A stretch of DNA of 9,940 nucleotides, from contig MEFT01000085.1 in assembly GCA_001725215.1 (NCBI GenBank), forward strand, positions 1 to 9,940, given 5' to 3'. Positions 4,965 to 9,940 of this stretch are shown here, in pieces. The notes under the pieces were generated by a model that was not told where the DNA came from, ran no database searches, and saw only the letters and a list, made by a program, of their open reading frames with translations. The stretch comes from Clostridium sp. SCN 57-10. Lineage in GTDB: Bacteria; Bacillota; Clostridia; Oscillospirales; Butyricicoccaceae. The stretch's first letter is position 1, and the number at the start of each line of letters is the position of its first letter. The position numbers and the translations under genes are program-made.

Positions 4965-6563
4965 CTAGTCATTGATTTTCAAGAGTTTTGCGATTTTTTC
5001 ACCTTTAGGCAGCATCAGAATATCAGATTTGGGCAATGCTCGCGTCACAACGATCATCATCAGATAAATAACACCTGAAAGCAGAACGTCGATCAGCACG
5101 CCAAGCTTTGCTCCCAGCACCGCCGCCATAGGCGCATAAGCAAAGTAAGCGAACACACCCATAACCGCCGCGGCAATCATCGGCTTGAGGAATGACGCGC
5201 GGAAGGAGAAGCGCACGCCCGTGCGTGAGATGACAATCAGGTTGAGCACCATGACGGTTCCGTAGCACAGGCTCGTGCCGATCGGCGCGCCGTGAATGCC
5301 GATCGACGGCGTTCCCACCATCGTATAGTTGGCAATCAGCTTGACGATACCACCGATAAGCATGGTGAACACCGGTGCCGTCTCTTTACCGATGGCCTGC
5401 AAAATGGCATTCGTGACCGAAACCATTGCGACAAGCAGCACCGCGGGGCCAAGCAACGTAAGCAGGGGCGCAGCGACGATGACGTCATCGGGCACGCTGT
5501 AATACAGAAGATCCATAATCGGCTTGGGCAGTACGGCAAGGCCGACGGCGCAGGGCAGCGACAAGAGCGCAGTCAACCGGAAGGAGCTCTCGGTCAGCGA
5601 TTTGGCGCGGTCGCGGTTTCTAAGCGCGAGCGCGGCGCTAATGGCAGGAATGATACTGATGCCGATGCCGACGATAACCGTCTGCGGCAGGTTGAAAAAC
5701 TTAACGGCCATGCCGTAAGCGCCGTAGACATAGTTTGCCTGCGGCTCGGTCATGCCGCCATCCTGCAGGCGGCTCATGACGAGGAACATATCGATGAGAT
5801 TGGTCAGGCTCATGACCGAAGCGCCTACTGTAACCGGGATCGCAATTTTGAACAGGCGTTTAAGCAGCGCGCCGCTCGGCGCACACTCCTGCCTGCCCGT
5901 GTCCTCGCGCTTTTCGCGGCGCACGTCGCGCAGGCGAATCAAAATAATGTATGCAGCGCTAAGCACCGTACCGATCGTCACGCCGCCGATGGCGCCCGCA
6001 ACGACGATTTCAAGGTTGTAGCCGCGATCCATCAGATAATAAGCAAGCAGCAGGCCGAAAATCAGCTTGCCAAGCGCCTCAATCACCTGTGAAATCGCCG
6101 TCGGCATCATATCCGAAAGGCCCTGATAATAGCCGCGGATAGCCGACATGATGGCGACAAAGAAAATAGAAGGCGCAATCGCGAGCACGGCGTAGCGCGC
6201 CATCGAGTTGCTGGCAAATGAAAGGAATACGTCGACGCCAAGCATCATAAGCGCGGTGAAGAACGCACCGATCAGTGAAAACGAGATCAGTGCAAGACGG
6301 CCGATCTTGCGCGCCTCGCGATGCCGGCCGAGCGTGGTCGCCTCGGAAACCATTTTGGAAACGGCGACGGGCAGGCCTGCCGTCGCAATGATGAACAACG
6401 CCGTATAAATATAATAAGCGACGTTGAAAATTCCGGTGCCGTCCGCGCCGTAAATGTTGGTCAGCGGAATGGAGAACAGCGCGCCAATCAGCTTAACGAC
6501 AATGCTCGCCGCCATCAAAATAGCGGCGCTTTGAATAAAGCTTGCCCCGCTTTTCTTCTTCAT
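4965..6563 (-). CDS. SpoVB/MurJ-like lipid flippase (MOP superfamily polysaccharide exporter)
   Basis: The 532-residue polytopic membrane protein begins with a short basic N-terminus (KKKSG) and runs through roughly a dozen or more hydrophobic segments. Family marks are GALFSIPLTNIYGADGTGIF near 27-46, YYQGLSDMMPTAISQVIEA in the middle, and a GGIVKLIANYTMVG segment in the C-terminal half. Members move undecaprenyl-linked precursors across the membrane; SpoVB in B. subtilis serves spore cortex synthesis, and YabM holds this place in the yab block. Position beside mazG and upstream of yabPQ points to the YabM counterpart, but assignment among SpoVB, YtgP and YabM types needs a tree. Its ATG overlaps the mtaD stop by ATGA, so it is translated from the same message as mtaD. 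Confidence 0.88.
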   Translation of the reverse strand: MKKKSGASFIQSAAILMAASIVVKLIGALFSIPLTNIYGADGTGIFNVAYYIYTALFIIATAGLPVAVSKMVSEATTLGRHREARKIGRLALISFSLIGAFFTALMMLGVDVFLSFASNSMARYAVLAIAPSIFFVAIMSAIRGYYQGLSDMMPTAISQVIEALGKLIFGLLLAYYLMDRGYNLEIVVAGAIGGVTIGTVLSAAYIILIRLRDVRREKREDTGRQECAPSGALLKRLFKIAIPVTVGASVMSLTNLIDMFLVMSRLQDGGMTEPQANYVYGAYGMAVKFFNLPQTVIVGIGISIIPAISAALALRNRDRAKSLTESSFRLTALLSLPCAVGLAVLPKPIMDLLYYSVPDDVIVAAPLLTLLGPAVLLVAMVSVTNAILQAIGKETAPVFTMLIGGIVKLIANYTMVGTPSIGIHGAPIGTSLCYGTVMVLNLIVISRTGVRFSFRASFLKPMIAAAVMGVFAYFAYAPMAAVLGAKLGVLIDVLLSGVIYLMMIVVTRALPKSDILMLPKGEKIAKLLKIND

Positions 6564-7831
6564 AGTGATTGCTCCTTTACGGGTGATGTGCCGAACAAGC
6601 GCGGCATGGCATAGGTTTCAAGCTCGTGCTTGATTTGTTCGAAATCGATCGTCTTATATTCGCCATTTTCATAGAGAACCTTACCGCGCACCATGGTAAG
6701 GCACACATCACGTCCGCTTGCGGCATAGCACGCGTGGGACGCGACATGGTGCATCGGAACGAGAGACGGCGTGTCAAGCGAAATCGCGATCAGGTCGCTT
6801 GTCGCAAGTGTAAGCGCCTGCCATGCGGGCAAAAGCGTGGGGTCGCCGCGTACACCCTTCTGCAGAATGGCGGCCAACTTAATTTCTTCAAACATATCGT
6901 GCGAATTGTTAGAGCATACGCCATCCGTGCCGAGTGCGACATTGACGCCCCGGGCAAGCAGCTCTGGCACACGCGCAACGCCGCTACCCAGCTTTAGGTT
7001 GCTGACCGGGTTGTGTGCCGCCGTCACGCCGCAGCGCGCCATAAGCTCCATATCCTCGTCGGAGACATAAACACAGTGCGCCGCCGTTGTGCGCACACCG
7101 AACAGCCCCGCCTCTTCAAACAGGCGGGCGGGCGTTTTTCCGTACTTCGCGACGCATTCTTCATGCTCGCGGCGCGTTTCAGACAGATGCACCTGCACGT
7201 TAAGGTCGTGGCGGCGCGCAAAATCCGCCGTCGCGCGCCACACGCCGTCAAAGCTCGTATATTCGGCATGAACTGATGCGTCCAGCCGAATGCGGCCGCC
7301 GTCGTATCCATGCCAGCACTCCAGCATCTCGTTCATTTCCGCCGTGACGCTGTCCGTTTCAAAGCAATATTGGTCGGGCGCGCCGAAATAGGTCGCGCCG
7401 TTTGACAAATTCGCCTTAATGCCCGCCTGCGCCGCTGCTTCCGCGATGGCAGGCAGACGGAAATACATATCGCTGATCGACGTGGTGCCGCAGCGAATCT
7501 GCTCCATCATGCCGAGCAGCGCGCCTACCTTGATACAGCGCGCGTCAAGCTTTGCCTCAATGGGGAACACGTGGTCGAACAGCCATGTTTGCAGCGCGTA
7601 ATCATCTGCATAGCCACGCAGAAGCGTCATCGGCACATGTGTGTGCGCGTTGATTAGCCCCGGCATAATCAGATTACCGCGCATGTCAACTTCCCGACTG
7701 GCGCGAACAGGCGGCTCCTGCGTTCCCAAATAGGCGATTTTCCCGCCATCAATGCCGACGATTGCGTCGTGCAAAACAGGGCATGCGTCGTCCATCGTCA
7801 ATACGGCGCCATGTTTTAAAATCAAATCCAT
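6560..7831 (-). CDS. mtaD: 5-methylthioadenosine/S-adenosylhomocysteine deaminase family amidohydrolase, with a probable internal deletion
   Basis: The 423-residue protein has the amidohydrolase metal site of the MtaD group: NAHTH with His63 and His65, VHLSE with His215 and Glu218, AAHCV with His252, and GTDG with Asp303, together with PMTLLRG and SNLKLGSGVA. Family members deaminate methylthioadenosine, S-adenosylhomocysteine or adenosine in purine and methionine salvage. The segment that normally joins the barrel to the C-terminal strands (a GAxxxG helix and a GxLxxGxxAD turn) is missing: the sequence passes directly from ALTLAT (residue 344) to SDLIAISLD, a loss of about 19 residues with the frame kept. 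The metal ligands remain, but folding could be impaired. Only 11 bases separate the upstream terminator from the ATG, with GGTG as ribosome site. It overlaps the flippase gene by ATGA. Confidence 0.82.
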   Translation of the reverse strand: MDLILKHGAVLTMDDACPVLHDAIVGIDGGKIAYLGTQEPPVRASREVDMRGNLIMPGLINAHTHVPMTLLRGYADDYALQTWLFDHVFPIEAKLDARCIKVGALLGMMEQIRCGTTSISDMYFRLPAIAEAAAQAGIKANLSNGATYFGAPDQYCFETDSVTAEMNEMLECWHGYDGGRIRLDASVHAEYTSFDGVWRATADFARRHDLNVQVHLSETRREHEECVAKYGKTPARLFEEAGLFGVRTTAAHCVYVSDEDMELMARCGVTAAHNPVSNLKLGSGVARVPELLARGVNVALGTDGVCSNNSHDMFEEIKLAAILQKGVRGDPTLLPAWQALTLATSDLIAISLDTPSLVPMHHVASHACYAASGRDVCLTMVRGKVLYENGEYKTIDFEQIKHELETYAMPRLFGTSPVKEQSL

Positions 7832-7842
7832 TTCATTTCACC

Positions 7843-7876
7843 AAAAAAAGAGGAGGACGAAGCTTCTCCGTCCTCC
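7843..7876 (-). terminator. intrinsic terminator after the zinc-ribbon gene
   Basis: The stem pairs GGAGGACGAA (7852-7861) with TCCGTCCTCC (7867-7876), ten pairs including one G-T, across a 5-nt loop. The minus strand then runs into seven T (complement of 7843-7849). It starts 14 bases after the zinc-ribbon stop codon and ends 11 bases before the mtaD start, so mtaD must be reached by read-through or from no visible promoter. Confidence 0.82.
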
Positions 7877-7890
7877 CACCTTTACTCCAT

Positions 7891-8283
7891 TCAGAGAGCT
7901 GCGCCGCAGGAGCTGCAAAACGCGTCCGATTTGTCACAAACCTTATCGCAGTTCGGGCATCTGACCGTCGCCTTTTTGCTGGCCATGGTCTCCTTCAGCT
8001 CGGCGATTTTTTCATACTTCCCGTCGATTTCAAGAACCTTCTGCTCGATTTCGTCGGGTGAAACTTCCGCGCCGGTATGCGAAAGATAGACCGACTTCCC
8101 GATCTCCTTAAACAAAAGCTCCACATCGGTATTGAGGTCAAAGACCTGAAGATTGAGCTTCGTGACGGTTGCAAACTCGCCTGCCTTCTTCGATGCGACA
8201 TCGGCCGCTTTTCCCGCGGCTTCGGCCGCCGTTGCCGCCGTTGCCTTAATTTTCTCCAGCAGCTCTTTCACTTTTTGATCCAT
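7891..8283 (-). CDS. small protein with C-terminal zinc ribbon, function unknown
   Basis: The 130-residue protein has an Ala/Lys-rich amphipathic helix at about 3-45, a middle section with VELLFKEIGKSVYLSH (54-69), a second helix at about 77-103, and a C-terminal zinc ribbon with CPNC (109-112) and CSSC (123-126); Cys116 is extra. No signal peptide or membrane helix is seen. This architecture is common in short clostridial proteins annotated only as zinc-ribbon domain-containing. AAAGGAG lies seven bases before the start. A strong promoter directly upstream and a terminator directly downstream suggest a mostly monocistronic, well-expressed gene. A scaffold or metal-linked regulatory role is possible, but nothing in the sequence decides it. 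Confidence 0.8.
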   Translation of the reverse strand: MDQKVKELLEKIKATAATAAEAAGKAADVASKKAGEFATVTKLNLQVFDLNTDVELLFKEIGKSVYLSHTGAEVSPDEIEQKVLEIDGKYEKIAELKETMASKKATVRCPNCDKVCDKSDAFCSSCGAAL

Positions 8284-8325
8284 TATGACGCTCCTTTCGG
8301 ATTAATCGTTGGGGTGATTTACAAC

Positions 8326-8354
8326 ATTATAGCACCGAGATATTGAAATAGCAA
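8326..8354 (-). promoter_or_regulatory. sigma-A promoter with extended -10 for the zinc-ribbon gene
   Basis: On the minus strand TTGCTA (8349-8354) and a perfect TATAAT (8326-8331) are spaced by 17 bases. TGC directly before TATAAT makes an extended -10 element. The -35 box abuts the hemZ stop codon. The start would be near 8319, giving a leader of about 35 bases. This is probably the main promoter for the zinc-ribbon gene and, by read-through, for mtaD, the flippase gene and mazG. Confidence 0.8.
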
Positions 8355-9815
8355 TCAAAACCGAGCGCAATCATTTGTAAAAAGATTTCTTTTTCGCTCT
8401 GCAATCTCCTGGCGAGACGCGATATATTCATGCGGATACTTGGGGTTTGACACGCGGGCGATCTTCTCTCCGTGCTCCCAGCAGAGCTTAGTAACGCCGC
8501 CCGCGCCGAGCGCGATGACCGAGCCCAACTCCTCCATCATGCAGATATTATAGTGTGATTGCGCGCCGGATATGCAGAAGCCCACGTTTTCGAGCAGACC
8601 TGCGCTGTATTTCTGGCGGTAAAGATAATAGGGCGCATAGCCGCTTGCGGCGAGACGGTCATAGCACACATCAAGCGCCGCGGCGCTGAGCACGCCCTGT
8701 TTGCCGTAACGCAGCGGCGCGCCCTTTTTGCGCGCCAGGCAGTGCAGCGTGACGTTTTCAGGCGCAAGATCCGCGACTTTGCAAACGCTGTCATACAGCC
8801 CCGCATCGTCGTCGTCTGGCAGGCCGGCAATCAGATCCATATTGATGCAGAAATCAGCCGTTTCGCGCGCTAGCGCATAAGTGCGCACGATATCCTGCGC
8901 GGTGTGCAGGCGGCCGACGCCGCGCAGAACATTGTCCTGCATCGTCTGCGGATTAATGCTGATACGGTGCGCTCCGTGCGCCGCGATCGAGCGCAGCTTG
9001 TCAAGCGTAATCGTTTCGGGTCTGCCCGCTTCCACCGTAAACTCGCGGCAGCCGCCCAGCGGCAGCGAGGTGCATACCGCATCGAGCAGCCGGTCTAGCT
9101 GGCTCTCATTGAGCACGGTGGGCGTGCCGCCCCCGATATAAAGGCTGCCGACCGACGCGCCTGCATGCGCAAGCAGCTCGGATGCAGCCGAAATTTCCTC
9201 TAAAAGCGCCTCAAGATACGGCTCGACGAGGTGCGCCGCTTTCTGCGTGCTGTTGCTGACAAACGAACAGTAAGAGCACTTGGCGGGACAAAACGGAATG
9301 CCGATATAAAGCTGCACCTCGCGCGGGTCGAGCGAGCGCTCGACCGCAAGCGCGGCAGCGGCACATCGCGCCGCAATGGCGGCACGGCGCGGGGTAACAT
9401 CGTAATGTTCCACAAGGTGGCGTGCGGCCTCTTCCTCGTTGCCGCCCGCCTCAAGCACAAAGCGCGCCGGCTTTGCGGGCTTGACGCCCGTCATCGCACC
9501 CCAGACGGGGTGCTCGGCGAGCAGCGGCAGCAGCGCGCGATAGACTGAAAGCTTGACGGCGTAGCTAAGCTGTCGCTTCTGCTCCGCGGCGTCGCCCTCT
9601 GCGGGCACCTCACAGCGATGCTCGGTCCTCACTCCGTTTCGAAACACACGTGCCGTAACTGAAACACCATTTGCATGGACAGACGCCTCAGAAACAAGTC
9701 CGTCTTCTCCGTCTCCCAGCTGTTCGGCGCGGGGATGGAGCTCGTCGGGCAACAGGCTGATCAGCGTCTCCTGCACGGCAGTATCCCTGTCATGGCCGAT
9801 GAGAACGTATTTCAT
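8355..9815 (-). CDS. hemZ: radical SAM protein HemZ (oxygen-independent coproporphyrinogen III oxidase-like)
   Basis: The 486-residue protein is full length for the HemZ family (about 500). An N-terminal domain of about 165 residues contains the marker GAMTGVKPAKPARFVLE. The radical SAM core follows: QLYIGIPFCPAKCSYCSF with the cluster cysteines 176, 180 and 183, YIGGGTPTVL at 226-235, EAGRPETIT at 262-270, ISINPQTM at 285-292, and MDLIAGLPDD at 326-335. The C-terminal YRQKYSAGLLENVGFC (399-414) is typical of HemZ and sets it apart from HemN and HemW. The expected reaction is anaerobic oxidative decarboxylation of coproporphyrinogen III, although in many clostridia no full heme pathway exists and the true substrate is uncertain. 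The start overlaps the preceding MBL gene by ATGA, implying translational coupling. Confidence 0.9.
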   Translation of the reverse strand: MKYVLIGHDRDTAVQETLISLLPDELHPRAEQLGDGEDGLVSEASVHANGVSVTARVFRNGVRTEHRCEVPAEGDAAEQKRQLSYAVKLSVYRALLPLLAEHPVWGAMTGVKPAKPARFVLEAGGNEEEAARHLVEHYDVTPRRAAIAARCAAAALAVERSLDPREVQLYIGIPFCPAKCSYCSFVSNSTQKAAHLVEPYLEALLEEISAASELLAHAGASVGSLYIGGGTPTVLNESQLDRLLDAVCTSLPLGGCREFTVEAGRPETITLDKLRSIAAHGAHRISINPQTMQDNVLRGVGRLHTAQDIVRTYALARETADFCINMDLIAGLPDDDDAGLYDSVCKVADLAPENVTLHCLARKKGAPLRYGKQGVLSAAALDVCYDRLAASGYAPYYLYRQKYSAGLLENVGFCISGAQSHYNICMMEELGSVIALGAGGVTKLCWEHGEKIARVSNPKYPHEYIASRQEIAERKRNLFTNDCARF

Positions 9816-9940
9816 TGACGCAGTGCCTGCCGCATATAGGGGTTGTGTGCGCGCTCATGCGCGAGCGTGGTGGATACGTCATGCCCGGGCAGAACGGTAT
9901 AATCCCCGGCAAGCTCAGCCAGCTTTTTCAGGCTGCCCAT
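9812..9940 (-). CDS. MBL-fold metallo-hydrolase, C-terminal end only
   Basis: Only the last 42 codons lie in the window; the gene runs on past the right edge, and the Met at the border is probably internal. The residues GDYTVLPGHD, STTLAHE and NPYMRQ form the usual end of a glyoxalase II-like metallo-beta-lactamase hydrolase, including the last metal-binding histidine in PGH. This enzyme type commonly lies directly before hemZ in clostridia. The stop codon overlaps the hemZ ATG (ATGA). The substrate cannot be inferred from this fragment. Confidence 0.8.
   Translation of the reverse strand: MGSLKKLAELAGDYTVLPGHDVSTTLAHERAHNPYMRQALRQ

Noticed and set aside
4252..4968. Plus-strand open frame of 238 codons opposite mazG
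   Set aside because: It lies antisense to a gene with complete MazG motifs and shows no recognisable domain.
5292..6092. Plus-strand open frame of 266 codons opposite the flippase gene
   Set aside because: Antisense to a clear membrane protein; the Arg/His/Asp-rich low-complexity product is typical of the reverse of hydrophobic codons.

Overview
The window reads as a chromosomal segment of a spore-forming member of Clostridia (Firmicutes). The evidence is gene content: yabP, yabQ, divIC, an S1-domain yabR homologue, an S4-domain rqcP (yabO) homologue, mazG and a SpoVB-type flippase stand in the order known from the Bacillus subtilis yabM-yabN-yabO-yabP-yabQ-divIC-yabR block. The sequence is moderately GC-rich and Shine-Dalgarno sites are strong AGGAGG types. 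I cannot name the genus. All recognised genes lie on the minus strand, so transcription runs from high to low coordinates.

Layout in transcription order. (1) 9940-8355: the 3' end of an MBL-fold hydrolase gene, overlapping by ATGA with hemZ, a radical SAM protein. (2) 8354-4153: a clear vegetative promoter, a small zinc-ribbon protein, an intrinsic terminator, then mtaD (amidohydrolase), a SpoVB-like lipid flippase (ATGA overlap with mtaD) and mazG. (3) 4152-3120: a hairpin at the mazG stop, HU, a strong terminator, then rqcP coupled by ATGA overlap to a DUF4279-like gene. (4) 3031-2252: a candidate sigma-E promoter and the sporulation pair yabP-yabQ (TGATG overlap). (5) 2255-1421: a near-consensus sigma-A promoter whose -35 box overlaps the yabQ stop, then divIC and yabR and an intrinsic terminator. 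(6) 1345-157: a second amidohydrolase of the imidazolonepropionase-like type, closed by a long hairpin terminator. (7) 1-157: non-coding sequence rich in palindromes, probably a dispersed repeat.

How it works together: the block joins housekeeping functions (nucleotide-pool cleaning by MazG, nucleoid packing by HU, rescue of stalled ribosomes by RqcP, septation by DivIC, RNA binding by the S1 protein) with envelope and spore-cortex functions (flippase, YabP, YabQ). The promoter reading suggests that mother-cell-specific yabPQ is inserted between two vegetatively expressed segments.

The region is mostly conserved and ordinary. The points worth a second look are an apparent in-frame loss of about 19 residues in mtaD, the DUF4279-like gene coupled to rqcP, terminators placed almost against the next start codon, and the palindromic block at the left edge. 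I saw no mobile element, CRISPR array, rRNA or tRNA, and no convincing new system.
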